This document shows positions 1 through 8,880 of a stretch of DNA of 38,142 nt, piece by piece (position 1 is the stretch's first letter; the number at the start of each line of letters is the position of its first letter). The notes below the pieces were generated by a model. That model was not told the DNA's origin. It was given only the letters and a program-made list of their open reading frames with translations, and searched no databases. The position numbers and the translations under genes are program-made. Origin of the DNA: an uncultured Clostridia bacterium (GTDB taxonomy: Bacteria > Bacillota > Clostridia > Christensenellales > Borkfalkiaceae); contig CANQMN010000016.1 of assembly GCA_947624965.1 (NCBI GenBank), positions 1-38,142 of the forward strand, written 5' to 3'.

Positions 1-1011
<1,011 letters not shown>

Positions 1012-1015
<4 letters not shown>

Positions 1016-1083
1016 GTATTCCTATTCGAGCGCTTGGAATATCCCGCACTCTTATAGCGCTGAATACTATGTTCTCTTTCCAT
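1012..1083 (-). CDS. 23-aa leader ORF (MEREH type)
   Basis: A very short ORF with a strong ribosome binding site (AAGGAGG eight bases before ATG) beginning MEREHSIQRYK. A second copy of its start and leader lies at 25976-26023, reading MEREHRIQSYK, so the sequence is conserved between two loci 25 kb apart. It could be a functional leader peptide controlling the downstream small gene and recombinase, or the front part of a frameshifted small gene. No known function. Confidence 0.4.
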
Positions 1084-1120
1084 CGCGTATCCTCCTTGTT
1101 CGTCGCGGCAAAGTCTTTGC
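1069..1120 (-). repeat. 52-bp dispersed repeat, copy A
   Basis: This stretch, covering the ribosome binding site and first codons of the MEREH ORF, is almost identical to 26009-26059: a single one-base gap (TTGTTCG versus TTGTCG) separates them. One end carries the near-palindrome GGCAAAGTCTTTGC. It marks a module shared by the recombinase element and the remnant beside the broken rhuM. Confidence 0.85.
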
Positions 1121-1216
1121 ACCCGCCGCTCATTTTCATTTCGCGGCTGTTATTTTCGACTTGCCGCTCCTCTTCCCACAAAAATACTTCGTCTTTTTGC
1201 GGGAACCCTATATTTG

Positions 1217-1504
1217 TTACTCGGTTTTCTTCATCGCCTCCAATTCCGAAGGGAAGAAGTCATCATAGCCGTCCATAATCTTACCGAGCGAAAGATCATG
1301 TTCGGCGGCATCGTCCAACAAAGCCTTATAACCCGCTTCTATGAGTTGGACTTTGGTATAGCCGTACTTTTCGAGAAAAGCGTTTATCTGCTCCGCTTTC
1401 TCGCGGGGAACGCTTGTTCCCCAAGTGGCGTTTTTAGCTTTTCTCTCCGCTTTGTGTTTCTCCTCATAACGCTTGTCCTTGATCGCTCTCGGCTTCTTTT
1501 CCAT
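1217..1504 (-). CDS. Ribbon-helix-helix-like small DNA-binding protein
   Basis: A 95-residue protein. The start at 1504 (MEKKPRAIK) has GGAGG five bases upstream; the in-frame ATG eight codons earlier has no such site. After a highly basic, helical N-terminus (KDKRYEEKHKAERKAK) comes a short strand (ATWGTSVP) and two helices (REKAEQINAFLEKYG, TKVQLIEAGYKALLDD), the arrangement of a ribbon-helix-helix protein of the Arc/CopG/MobC kind. Such proteins are autorepressors or relaxosome accessory factors on mobile elements. It has its own consensus promoter with a palindrome just downstream (1529-1542), so autoregulation is plausible. The fold is inferred from the pattern only. Confidence 0.7.
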   Translation of the reverse strand: MEKKPRAIKDKRYEEKHKAERKAKNATWGTSVPREKAEQINAFLEKYGYTKVQLIEAGYKALLDDAAEHDLSLGKIMDGYDDFFPSELEAMKKTE

Positions 1505-1528
1505 AATAACCTCCGTGAAATATATCAA

Positions 1529-1542
1529 TCGTATTCATACGA
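1529..1542 (-). promoter_or_regulatory. Palindromic operator candidate
   Basis: TCGTAT-TC-ATACGA, two perfect 6-base arms around a 2-base centre, lies between the -10 box (1550-1555) and the ribosome binding site of the ribbon-helix-helix gene. The position fits a repressor site, possibly for that gene's own product. Confidence 0.5.
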
Positions 1543-1549
1543 CACATAC

Positions 1550-1578
1550 ATTTTACACTATTTCAGCCGAAGAGTCAA
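1550..1578 (-). promoter_or_regulatory. Sigma-A-type promoter for 95-aa gene
   Basis: On the minus strand TTGACT (1578-1573) and TAAAAT (1555-1550) are separated by exactly 17 bases. It reads leftward into the ribbon-helix-helix gene and probably on through the leader ORFs into the recombinase. Confidence 0.8.
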
Positions 1579-1620
1579 GGGTTTGCACTATGAATCCATG
1601 AGAATTATGTCCCAAAGGGG

Positions 1621-1687
1621 AAGGCGGGTTTCCCGCTTGCCTCAAAACTCGAAAGTGGGAATTTGCCCACTTTCCTTATCCTGCTTC
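1621..1687 (-). repeat. Inverted repeat of 1.4-kb unit, left copy
   Basis: Read on the minus strand this holds GAAGCAGGATAAGGAAAGTG, a variable spacer with CTTTCG, and CAAGCGGGAAACCCGCCTT. The same three blocks in the same order occur on the plus strand at 3084-3146. This copy also forms a 9-bp hairpin (1651-1659 with 1666-1674), which could end transcription of the gene stopping at 1735. The two copies point away from each other and bracket the DUF6291 gene and the repeat array. Confidence 0.8.
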
Positions 1688-1734
1688 ACCTTTTTCCGAA
1701 AATCGTCTCACTTTTGCTTTCCGTTTGCTTGCCG

Positions 1735-2445
1735 TTACGACCTCGTTATTTCATTGTAATGGGACAGGATTTTGTAGAGGCTCGTGCAGTTTCGGTATTC
1801 CTCGCTCTTCCCCAAGCCGATGTCTAACCATACCCAATCTACGCCATTCAAAAGCGATTTCCGCGAAGCATACAAGTCGTTTTGGATACGCGGATGCAAG
1901 CGCATAAACTCCTTGAAGTCGATACCGACGCCGCTCTTTGTCTGCGCGTTGATCTGTTCGTCCGTGACCTTTACGCGCGGCGCGTTCCCGCCGATCTTCC
2001 CAACCTTACTGCGCGTTTTGGAAAGTTGTAACTTTCGTTTGGCGAGCTTGTAATAGGTGTCCACGGGGGAAGTAAGTTTGAGCGGTTCTTGCTCGTTCAG
2101 AGCATAATTGTAGACCGCCTTTGCGAATTGTCCCGCTTGCTTGTCGTCCATGAGCGGCAACGCCTCATAGAAGTTTCGGTGGAACATAAAGTGTTTCATC
2201 TGCCTGTTCAAGCCCTTCGGTGTTCTCCCGCTTTCCTGCGCCTCTTTGTCCACGCAGAGGGTGTCTGCAATGTTCCCCCAAAGATAGACAAGTTTCTTGT
2301 CCGTGAGCGCGGGCGGCGCGTTCTCGAACACATACGCGCACATGGCGCGAAGCAGTTTCCCGCGTTCTTCGTCCGTGAGCGTATCCATAAGCTCTGCGTA
2401 CAGGTCGTAGAACGTGAATTTTGTGAGTTGTGTTTTTCCTTCCAT
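1735..2445 (-). CDS. DUF6291-like protein, two tandem domains
   Basis: A 236-residue protein, start chosen by AGGAGG five bases before the ATG at 2445. It appears to hold two related units: residues about 8-80 (FTFYDLYAELMDTLTDEERG, AMCAYVFENAPP) and 86-150 (FMFHRNFYEALPLMDDKQAG, AVYNYALNEQEP), the second followed by a basic linker with a GKIGGN turn. That is the layout of DUF6291, found in phages and integrative elements, where it is often annotated near replication functions. The C-terminal 80 residues match nothing I know. It lies next to the repeat array at 2.5-3.0 kb, which a replication role could explain, but the function is unknown. Confidence 0.7.
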   Translation of the reverse strand: MEGKTQLTKFTFYDLYAELMDTLTDEERGKLLRAMCAYVFENAPPALTDKKLVYLWGNIADTLCVDKEAQESGRTPKGLNRQMKHFMFHRNFYEALPLMDDKQAGQFAKAVYNYALNEQEPLKLTSPVDTYYKLAKRKLQLSKTRSKVGKIGGNAPRVKVTDEQINAQTKSGVGIDFKEFMRLHPRIQNDLYASRKSLLNGVDWVWLDIGLGKSEEYRNCTSLYKILSHYNEITRS

Positions 2446-2523
2446 ATTACCTCCTAAAATTTGTAGTTCGCCGCTGTTTACCGACTGCGACGGAAGTCAT
2501 AAGTTCTGCATTGGTCTATACCT

Positions 2524-2935
2524 CCTCACTTTGGTATGGCGGAATTATTTGGCGTTTGATACGCTTTCCTCCTCACTTTTATATGGGTGAACTTTTACGG
2601 CAGATGTAACATTAAAGTTTTCTTGCCGTTGCGAAGCCGTTCGCTTCCCACTTTTATATGGGTGAATTTCATCGCCGTTGATACGCCCGAATTTTCCCCT
2701 CACTTTGGTATGGTTGAAATTTTTTGCGGTTGATACGCTTTCCTTTCACTTTTATATGGGTGAATCTTTTTGCGTTTTGCAACCTCAAAGTTTTCCGATC
2801 ATAGCGTAATTATCGCTTCATACCCCTCACTTTGGTATGGCGGAATTTTTTCGCGGTTTGCAACATCGAATCGCAAAAATTTTTTCTCCCACTTTGGTAT
2901 GGTTGAATTTTTTTGCGCTTTGCAACATCAAACTG
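2524..2935 (+). repeat. Array of seven degenerate repeats
   Basis: Seven copies of a core CACTTT(GG or TA)TATGG followed by GAA and usually a T-run begin at 2527, 2574, 2649, 2701, 2747, 2828 and 2890 (spacings 47, 75, 52, 46, 81, 62). Cores are of two kinds, GGTATGG (1, 4, 6, 7) and TATATGGGTG (2, 3, 5). The tail after each core is either like GTTGATACGC (1, 3, 4) or like TTTGCAACATCAAA (2, 5, 6, 7). No long ORF covers it on either strand. Spacing and divergence exclude a CRISPR array. Iterons of a replication origin, multiple regulator sites or a transcribed structured array are possible. Confidence 0.75.
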
Positions 2936-2980
2936 TAAAATTTTTTGTATTTTCCGCACCGAGAGCGTTGTCATGCGATA

Positions 2981-3005
2981 CCCCTTCACTTAAAGGGGCG
3001 TTTTT
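2981..3005 (+). terminator. Plus-strand intrinsic terminator after the array
   Basis: CCCCTT-CACTTA-AAGGGG followed by CG and five T. The T-run exists only for rightward transcription, although no plus-strand gene lies upstream. Its sequence also resembles a contracted eighth unit of the array (ATACCCCT, CACTT, GGCG, T-run). Confidence 0.6.
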
Positions 3006-3083
3006 AAGGCAAAACCGTAGCCCCTAAATCGAAAATTTCATCAAAATTTCTTATTTGACCTGTGGCAAATTTGCCGAAATGGG

Positions 3084-3146
3084 GAAGCAGGATAAGGAAA
3101 GTGCCACAACGCGCTTTCGTCCCTCAACAAGCGGGAAACCCGCCTT
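3084..3146 (+). repeat. Inverted repeat of 1.4-kb unit, right copy
   Basis: Plus-strand counterpart of 1621-1687: the 20-base block GAAGCAGGATAAGGAAAGTG at 3084-3103, CTTTCG, then CAAGCGGGAAACCCGCCTT at 3128-3146. A perfect 12-base palindrome GGCAAATTTGCC lies just before it (3064-3075). It is followed at 3155-3215 by a block related to 35515-35590. Confidence 0.8.
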
Positions 3147-3154
3147 TTGCTTTT

Positions 3155-3215
3155 CCCCCTACAAGTGGTAGGCAAGTAACAAGCCCAAAAGTTTCCACTT
3201 TCCGAAAAATTTCAC
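3155..3215 (+). repeat. Dispersed hairpin block, copy 1
   Basis: The stretch runs CCCCCTACAAG, TAGGCAAGT, AAGCCC, AGTTTCCACTTTCC and an A-rich end with CACAAAA. The same succession with changes occurs at 35515-35590. AAGTGG and CCACTT here form a 6-bp outer stem. It adjoins the right inverted repeat. Confidence 0.55.
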
Positions 3216-3248
3216 AAAAAATTCGGCGCGAGTGGCGCGCCGCGAGAT

Positions 3249-3303
3249 TTTACGTTTTTATTACAACTTTGTGCGGGAGTTTGTTACCTTTCAGGGCTAC
3301 AAT
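3249..3303 (+). promoter_or_regulatory. Pho-box-like promoter of pst operon
   Basis: TTTACG (3249), ATTACA (3260) and GTTACC (3283) are TTNACA-like direct repeats spaced 11 and 23 bases, close to one and two helical turns. They lead to a -10 like TACAAT (3298-3303), and no -35 box is present. That arrangement is typical of promoters activated by PhoB/PhoP under phosphate starvation. The regulator encoded at 6885-7526 is the obvious candidate to bind here. Confidence 0.5.
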
Positions 3304-3338
3304 GAAGGCACAATACAAAACAGGAGGAACAAAGAAAA

Positions 3339-4133
3339 ATGAAGAAAGGAATTTTGGCAACGCTACTGTGTGTAGCAGTTATGGGTGTAAGTTTGGGAGC
3401 CTTCGCGGGGTGCGGAGGGAAAAGCGAGGCGATCACCGTTTCGGGTTCGTCGTCGGTGACGCCGCTCATGGAAGTTCTCGCAGCGGAATACGAAAAGACG
3501 CATGACGTGAGGATCACGGTCAATATGTCCTCGTCGGGTGCGGGAATAAGCGATACGCAGAACGGACTGAATGATTTCGGAATGTCGTCCCGCGCACTCA
3601 AAACTGACGAAACGGGAATTACGGGCGTTACTCTCTGCATGGACGGCATTGCGCTCGTCGTCGGAAAAGATTGCGCGGTCGAAAATGTTGCGAAAGCAGA
3701 CGTAAAAGCACTCTTTGAAAACGGTACTTCTATCCCGAATACCACGATAACGGCGGGAATCGGGCGGGACGCTTCGAGCGGAACGCGCTCGGCGTTCGAC
3801 GAGCTGATGGGGATTGAGAACGGCTATCATCAGAGCGTTGCGACGCTTGCCGAAACGGGCAACGTGATCGAGGCGATACAAGGGACTGTAAACAGCCTCG
3901 GCTACATTTCCTATGGAAGTCTTTCCGCCGCAGTAAAAGCGGTCACGCTTGACGGAATTGCTTGTAATTACGACAATATCATCGGCGGCACTTATGCGCT
4001 CCAACGTCCGTTCGTCATCGTCTTGAAAGACGGCAAAACGCTTTCTAGAGCTGCGCAGGGCTTTTATGACTACATTATGAGCGACGCGGCGCAGGAAATC
4101 ATCACGCGCGAGGGCTATATCTCAATCAAATAA
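3339..4133 (+). CDS. pstS: Phosphate-binding lipoprotein PstS
   Basis: A 264-residue substrate-binding lipoprotein of the high-affinity phosphate ABC transporter. It catches phosphate outside the membrane and hands it to the permease. A lipoprotein signal ends in AFAGC with Cys25 as the lipidation site. Phosphate-contacting motifs are SGSSSVTPLM near residue 35 and GRDASSGTRSAF near residue 145. It is shorter than most PstS proteins, as is common in clostridia. The ATG at 3339 follows AGGAGG by eleven bases. First gene of the operon, one base ahead of the permease gene. Lipidation would need the Lgt and LspA encoded in this same window. Confidence 0.95.
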   Translation: MKKGILATLLCVAVMGVSLGAFAGCGGKSEAITVSGSSSVTPLMEVLAAEYEKTHDVRITVNMSSSGAGISDTQNGLNDFGMSSRALKTDETGITGVTLCMDGIALVVGKDCAVENVAKADVKALFENGTSIPNTTITAGIGRDASSGTRSAFDELMGIENGYHQSVATLAETGNVIEAIQGTVNSLGYISYGSLSAAVKAVTLDGIACNYDNIIGGTYALQRPFVIVLKDGKTLSRAAQGFYDYIMSDAAQEIITREGYISIK

Positions 4134-4134
4134 T

Positions 4135-5892
4135 ATGACAGCGACATTACACAAACCGTCAAAGGAGACCCTCGCAAAAGCGATCTTCGCTGTTCTTGCG
4201 GCGTTCTCCGTTCTTGCGGTATTTACGATTATCGGCTATCTTCTGTATGCGAGTATCCCCGCTTTTCAAAGCGTCGACTTCTTCAAGTTTATTTTCGGAA
4301 GCGTTTGGTCGGCAAAGAGCGGTGTGTTCGGGATATGGCGAATGATCGTCGGAACATTCATTTTAACGCTTTGCGCCGTCGCTTTGGGCGGGACACTTGC
4401 GATTTTTACGGCGGTATGGCTTGTGTTCTACTGCCCGAAAAAGCTGAAAAAAATATACACGCAAATTATCAATTTACTTGCGGGAATCCCGTCCATTGTC
4501 TATGGGCTGTTCGGTTACAAGTTTTTAATGCCGCTTCTCGTCGATATTTTTCATCCCACGAACGCAGGGTTCGGGCTTCTTGCCTGTACGCTCATTCTCT
4601 CGGTCATGATACTACCTACGATTACGTCCATTACAAAAAACAGCTTGGAATCCGTACCCATGCACTACTACGAGGGCGCACTTGCGCTCGGCTGTTCTAA
4701 AAATCAGGCGGTTTGGAAAGTTCTGTTTCCTGCGGCAAAGAGCGGCGTTATTTCTGCGGTCATTCTCGGCGTGGGCAGAGCCGTGGGAGAAACCATGGCG
4801 GTGCAGATGATCGTCGGGAACGGCACGGGCTATCCGTGGGGCGCGTTCGTTCCGTTTACGACGCTCACGAGCAATATCGTTCAGAATTGGGGCTATGCCG
4901 CTCCCGCCGAACAGTCGGCACTCATTGCAGACGGCTTTATCTTGCTTCTTTTCGTCCTTGCGCTCAATCTTCTTCTTTTGGCGGTCAAAAAGCCGCGCGA
5001 GGGAAACAAATTCTTTTCCCGCAGACTGAAAGAGGGAAATCCGAACGACATCAAAAGCTATCGGCGCACGGGAAGCGGACAGGATATTCTTTGGATCTTC
5101 TCGTGGATCGTCGCCGCTTTGGTCGCCTTTGTACTGTGTTTTATCGTTTGCTTTGTGTTTGTGAAAGGGATTCCGAATTTGAGTTTTGATTTCCTGTTCG
5201 GAAAAAGCGGCAACGCGTACACAACGCTTGCGCCCGCGTTCGTTTCTACAATCATGCTTATCGGGCTTGCGCTACTGATTGCCTTACCGCTCGGAGTAGG
5301 CGCGGCAATTTATCTCAATGAGTATGCAAAGCGCGGCAATCCGTTTGTCAAAATCGTGCGGCTGTTCGTCGATACCCTTGCGGGCATTCCCTCTATCATT
5401 TTCGGGCTGTTCGGCATGGTGTTTTTCGTGCAGGCACTCGGCTTTGGCTATTCGATCGCGGCGGGCGGCATTACGCTTGCGCTTATCATTCTGCCTACGA
5501 TCATCAGAAGCACGGAGCAGAGCCTTTCGGAAGTCCCCGACAGTATGCGCGAAGCAAGTTACGCTCTCGGCGCGGGGAAACTTCGCACCGTCTTTAAGGT
5601 CGTGCTTCCGCAGGCGATTTCGGGCATTGTGACATCGGTCATTCTCTCCATCGGACGAATTGTGAACGAAAGCGCGGCACTCATTTTTACCGTCGGCTCG
5701 GCTTCTACCTTTATCCCGCAGGGGTTTTCGGACAGCGCGGCGAGCTTTTCCGTCCTCGTCTGGAAGTTTATGTCGAACGGCTTGCAGGTGAATGAAGCCT
5801 ATGCGACGGCAAGCGTTCTGCTCGTGTTCGTCATCGTGCTGAATTTGCTCGTTTCCCTTGTGGAATGGTTCGGGAGGAGGAAAAGAAGTTGA
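4135..5892 (+). CDS. Fused phosphate permease PstC-PstA
   Basis: A single 585-residue membrane protein carrying both permease subunits of the phosphate ABC transporter. Residues about 1-290 are PstC-like, with membrane segments, a permease loop ([18 protein letters not shown]) and [14 protein letters not shown] charged linker of about 20 residues follows. Residues about 313-585 are PstA-like, with a second loop ([19 protein letters not shown]) and [13 protein letters not shown]. The family normally uses two separate proteins of about 280-300 residues each. The frame is open throughout, so this is a true fusion and not a sequencing join. It begins one base after pstS with no good ribosome binding site, pointing to coupled translation, and overlaps pstB. 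Confidence 0.95.
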   Translation: MTATLHKPSKETLAKAIFAVLAAFSVLAVFTIIGYLLYASIPAFQSVDFFKFIFGSVWSAKSGVFGIWRMIVGTFILTLCAVALGGTLAIFTAVWLVFYCPKKLKKIYTQIINLLAGIPSIVYGLFGYKFLMPLLVDIFHPTNAGFGLLACTLILSVMILPTITSITKNSLESVPMHYYEGALALGCSKNQAVWKVLFPAAKSGVISAVILGVGRAVGETMAVQMIVGNGTGYPWGAFVPFTTLTSNIVQNWGYAAPAEQSALIADGFILLLFVLALNLLLLAVKKPREGNKFFSRRLKEGNPNDIKSYRRTGSGQDILWIFSWIVAALVAFVLCFIVCFVFVKGIPNLSFDFLFGKSGNAYTTLAPAFVSTIMLIGLALLIALPLGVGAAIYLNEYAKRGNPFVKIVRLFVDTLAGIPSIIFGLFGMVFFVQALGFGYSIAAGGITLALIILPTIIRSTEQSLSEVPDSMREASYALGAGKLRTVFKVVLPQAISGIVTSVILSIGRIVNESAALIFTVGSASTFIPQGFSDSAASFSVLVWKFMSNGLQVNEAYATASVLLVFVIVLNLLVSLVEWFGRRKRS

Positions 5893-6677
5893 AAAATCAA
5901 ATATTACCCTTTGAAATTACGGGCGACGTTGCCGTGTCCATTAAGGAAATGAACTTGTATTACGGTAGTTTTCACGCCCTCAAAAGCGTGTTTATGGAGT
6001 TTCCCAAAAATAAACTTACCGCCCTTATCGGTCCCTCCGGCTGCGGGAAATCTACCCTCATTAAAAGTTTGAACCGTATGAACGATCTCGTTGAGGGCTG
6101 TAAGATCACGGGTGAAATAAAAATCGGAAGTGAAAATATCTATGACAGGCGGTGCGATTTGGCGCGGCTTCGGAAAAACATCGGAATGGTCTTTCAACGT
6201 CCCAACCCGCTTGCGATGAGCGTGTATGACAACATTGCTTACGGGCCGCGCACGTTCGGCATCCGCAAAAAAGAAGATTTGGACGGCATTGTGGAAAGCT
6301 CCTTAAAAGGCGCGGCAATGTGGGACGAAGTGAAAGACAGGCTCTCAAAATCGGCTTTGGGGCTTTCGGGCGGGCAACAGCAACGGCTGTGTATTGCCCG
6401 CGCACTTGCGGTCGAGCCGCAAATTCTTCTTATGGACGAGCCGACGAGCGCACTCGATCCCATTTCTACGGGAAAAATCGAGGAACTTTGCTTGGAACTC
6501 AAAAAGCGCATGACGGTCATCATGGTCACGCACAATATGCAACAGGCGTTCCGCATTGCCGACTTTACGGCGTATTTTCTGCTTGGCGAGATGATAGAGA
6601 TGAACGAAACGAAAGAGATTTTCTCCCACCCGCAGGATAAACGGACAGACGATTATATCAACGGCAGATTCGGATGA
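5889..6677 (+). CDS. pstB: Phosphate ABC transporter ATPase PstB
   Basis: The ATP-hydrolysing subunit, 262 residues with the start I choose. Walker A is GPSGCGKST, the signature LSGGQQQR, Walker B LLMDEP, the H-loop MVTHNM; the Q-loop lies in VFQRPNP. The ATG at 5865 would give eight extra residues but lies before the ribosome binding site. The TTG at 5889 is eight bases after GGGAGGAGG (5872-5880) and overlaps the TGA of the permease gene by four bases, so it is the better start. No phoU follows, unlike the usual pstSCAB-phoU order. Confidence 0.95.
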   Translation: MKNQILPFEITGDVAVSIKEMNLYYGSFHALKSVFMEFPKNKLTALIGPSGCGKSTLIKSLNRMNDLVEGCKITGEIKIGSENIYDRRCDLARLRKNIGMVFQRPNPLAMSVYDNIAYGPRTFGIRKKEDLDGIVESSLKGAAMWDEVKDRLSKSALGLSGGQQQRLCIARALAVEPQILLMDEPTSALDPISTGKIEELCLELKKRMTVIMVTHNMQQAFRIADFTAYFLLGEMIEMNETKEIFSHPQDKRTDDYINGRFG

Positions 6678-6681
6678 GGTT

Positions 6682-6712
6682 CACGAAATTTGTCTTGCGA
6701 CAAATTTCCGTG
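6682..6712 (+). terminator. Hairpin after pstB, weak terminator
   Basis: GAAATTTGTC and GACAAATTTC pair perfectly over 10 bases around TTGC, extended by CAC and GTG. No T-run follows, so it may be an RNA-stabilising or partial termination element separating transporter from regulator genes rather than a full terminator. Confidence 0.5.
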
Positions 6713-6848
6713 AGGAAATGAGCCATTACGGGAAAAGTGCTGTTCCTCAAATTCGCTTGCTCCGACAAGAAGTCCCCCAGGGGACAAATTGAGGCGCGCA
6801 GCGCAAAAGCGTGGTTTTGCTCGCGCAACAGATTTTGAAATCGAACGC

Positions 6849-6878
6849 TTGCCCAAAGTTTTTGAAAGGTGGTATAAT
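6849..6878 (+). promoter_or_regulatory. Promoter of the response regulator gene
   Basis: TTGCCC (6849-6854) and a perfect TATAAT (6873-6878) with an 18-base spacer. The ATG at 6885 is only seven bases beyond the -10 box, so transcripts from here would begin at or within a base or two of the start codon, that is, leaderless. Confidence 0.65.
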
Positions 6879-6884
6879 AGAGCT

Positions 6885-7526
6885 ATGAAAGGAAACGTGT
6901 TTTTATTGGAAGATGATACAAGTATCTGCGGGCTTATCAAGGTCGCGCTTGAAATGAACGATTTCAAATTTTCCGCGTTCTCCACGCTGAAAGAATTTCG
7001 CGACGCGCTCGGGCATGAACAGCCCGACGTCGCACTTCTCGATATTATGCTTCCCGACGGGAGCGGTCTTGACGCTCTCCGCTTTCTCAAACAAAAATAT
7101 CCGTCGGTGAGCTGTATCATGCTCTCTGCGCTCTCGAAAGAAGAGGATAAAGTAAACGGTCTCAATATGGGCGCGGACGATTATATCGCAAAGCCGTTTT
7201 CGGTGTTGGAACTTGTCGCCCGCGTCAATGCGCGGCTTCGCGGAAAGCAAAAATCTACCGTGCTTACGGCGCAAAATATCACGCTCGATACGGAAACTTT
7301 CGCTTGCGAGATCGGCGGCGAGCCTGTTTCCCTTAACCGAAAAGAGTTTGAACTTTTGAAGTGTTTTATGGAAAATCAAGGCAAGGTCTTATCGAGGGAA
7401 AAACTTCTGACTGCGGTCTGGGGCTACGAAACGGGCGAAACGCGCACCCTCGATAACCATGTCGCCCGCCTCCGCAAATTGGGCGTACAAATCGAAACCG
7501 TGTTCGGTGTGGGGTACAAATTATGA
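6885..7526 (+). CDS. PhoB-like response regulator
   Basis: A 213-residue OmpR/PhoB-type regulator: an N-terminal receiver that is phosphorylated by the kinase next door and a C-terminal winged helix that binds DNA. Visible are the acidic pair LLEDD (residues 10-11), phosphorylation site Asp53 in LLDIMLPDGSG, switch Ser81 and Lys103 in AKPF. The winged helix has LNRKEFELLKCF and TLDNHVARLRKL. An upstream in-frame ATG would add 32 residues but these match no receiver domain, so 6885 is taken. AAAGGTGG (6866-6873) could serve as ribosome binding site for read-through transcripts. Placement after pst genes suggests it controls them. It overlaps the kinase gene by ATGA. Confidence 0.93.
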   Translation: MKGNVFLLEDDTSICGLIKVALEMNDFKFSAFSTLKEFRDALGHEQPDVALLDIMLPDGSGLDALRFLKQKYPSVSCIMLSALSKEEDKVNGLNMGADDYIAKPFSVLELVARVNARLRGKQKSTVLTAQNITLDTETFACEIGGEPVSLNRKEFELLKCFMENQGKVLSREKLLTAVWGYETGETRTLDNHVARLRKLGVQIETVFGVGYKL

Positions 7527-8860
7527 AATGGCGCATTTGGCTCTTATCTTTCGGCATTACGATTTTGAGCGTACTGCTTTTCGGCATTGTATCTACGCAA
7601 ATTTATTACAATTCGTCGATCGACGACAGCAAAGAATTTTTAAGCGTGTATATGAACGCTTTCGATGATAGCTTTACGCTTGATGAAGCGGGCGCAAAGG
7701 CGTTTTCCGAAAAGCTGAACGGCGCGCGCGTCACCATTATGGACGCGCAGGGAAACGTCCTCGGCGACAGCGAGGCGGAAGGCGATCTCGAAAATCACGG
7801 GGAACGCGAAGAAATCAAAGACGCGATCTTCCACGGCGAGGGCTTTGCCGTGCGGTCAAGCTCCACCCTCGGCAAAAACATGGTTTATTACTGCAAGAAT
7901 TTTGAAAGTTTCCTTGTCCGTATTGCCGTGCCGACCGATTCTTCGTGGACGATTTTTGTCTCCACGCTTCCGAGTTTTTTGCAATTCGCGGGGATTATGG
8001 TCGTCTTATGCGTTCTTGTCGCTTTCCTCTCCACGCATTTCATTTTGTCCCCCGTAAAAAGTATTGCCAAAGAAGCGTCGGCGGGCGGCGAAGTCAAGAG
8101 CAAATATTCGGAACTTACGCCGATTGCCGAAATCTTAAACGAGCGCAACCGCAATATTGCCCGTCAAATGGACGAAATCAAGACGGAAAAAGAGCTTGTG
8201 GAGCGTGCGCAAAGCTCGAAAGACGAATTTATTTCCAACGTCACGCACGAAATGAATACGCCGCTCACTTCCATTCGCGGCTATGCCGAACTTTTGGGCG
8301 CGGGCGGTATGACGGACGAGCAGAAAGACGTTGCGTACTCTACGATCTTAACGCAGAGCGAGCGGCTTTCGAGCCTCATTGCCTGCATTATCAATTACAG
8401 CAAACTTGACAGCGACGACTTACCCGCCTATGAAGTGGACTTTTCTTCGCTCGCGCGGGAGATGATCTTCGCCTTAAAGCCCGAAGCCGACAAACGGAAT
8501 ATCACGATCATCGAACACATCGACGACAACGTGATGATTATGAGCCGTCACGAGAGACTTACCGAAATCTTCGGAAATTTGGTGAGAAACGCAATCAAAT
8601 ACAATAAAGACGGCGGGAGCATTACGATCACGCTGAACTATCGCGGGCTAAAAGTGGAAGATACGGGCATCGGCATTGCCGAGGAAAATATGAGCAAGGT
8701 TTTTTCACGCTTCTTTACGGTGGATAAATCGCACGGCGGCAAAAACGGCGGTTTCGGTTTGGGGCTTGCCGTCGCCAAGAAGATTTGCCAAAAATCGGGT
8801 TGGAAGATTGGCGTTACAAGCGCCCTCGGCGTTGGCAGCACCTTCACCGTGGAGTTTTGA
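7523..8860 (+). CDS. PhoR-like sensor histidine kinase
   Basis: A 445-residue membrane sensor kinase. Membrane segments at about 4-26 and 155-175 enclose an outside domain of roughly 125 residues. A short cytoplasmic linker follows, then the dimerisation helix with the phosphorylated His242 in SNVTHEMNTPLTSI. The ATP-binding part shows the N box FGNLVRNAIKYN, G1 VEDTGIGIA, F box FSRFF and G2 GGFGLGLAVA. Its start overlaps the regulator's stop, so the two are co-translated. With the pst genes it should make a phosphate-sensing circuit. Without PhoU, how the signal passes from transporter to kinase is unclear. Confidence 0.93.
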   Translation: MKWRIWLLSFGITILSVLLFGIVSTQIYYNSSIDDSKEFLSVYMNAFDDSFTLDEAGAKAFSEKLNGARVTIMDAQGNVLGDSEAEGDLENHGEREEIKDAIFHGEGFAVRSSSTLGKNMVYYCKNFESFLVRIAVPTDSSWTIFVSTLPSFLQFAGIMVVLCVLVAFLSTHFILSPVKSIAKEASAGGEVKSKYSELTPIAEILNERNRNIARQMDEIKTEKELVERAQSSKDEFISNVTHEMNTPLTSIRGYAELLGAGGMTDEQKDVAYSTILTQSERLSSLIACIINYSKLDSDDLPAYEVDFSSLAREMIFALKPEADKRNITIIEHIDDNVMIMSRHERLTEIFGNLVRNAIKYNKDGGSITITLNYRGLKVEDTGIGIAEENMSKVFSRFFTVDKSHGGKNGGFGLGLAVAKKICQKSGWKIGVTSALGVGSTFTVEF

Positions 8861-8880
8861 AAATCGTAAAATTCCCATGC

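Noticed and set aside
2527..2935. CRISPR array
   Set aside because: Repeats differ between units, spacing varies from 46 to 81 bases, and no cas gene is present.
2770..3027. 85-codon plus-strand ORF in the repeat array
   Set aside because: Its sequence only reflects the repeats (SLWYGGIF, SHFGMVEFF) and there is no ribosome binding site.
6789..6884. Upstream extension of the response regulator
   Set aside because: The extra residues do not fit a receiver domain and include the promoter region.
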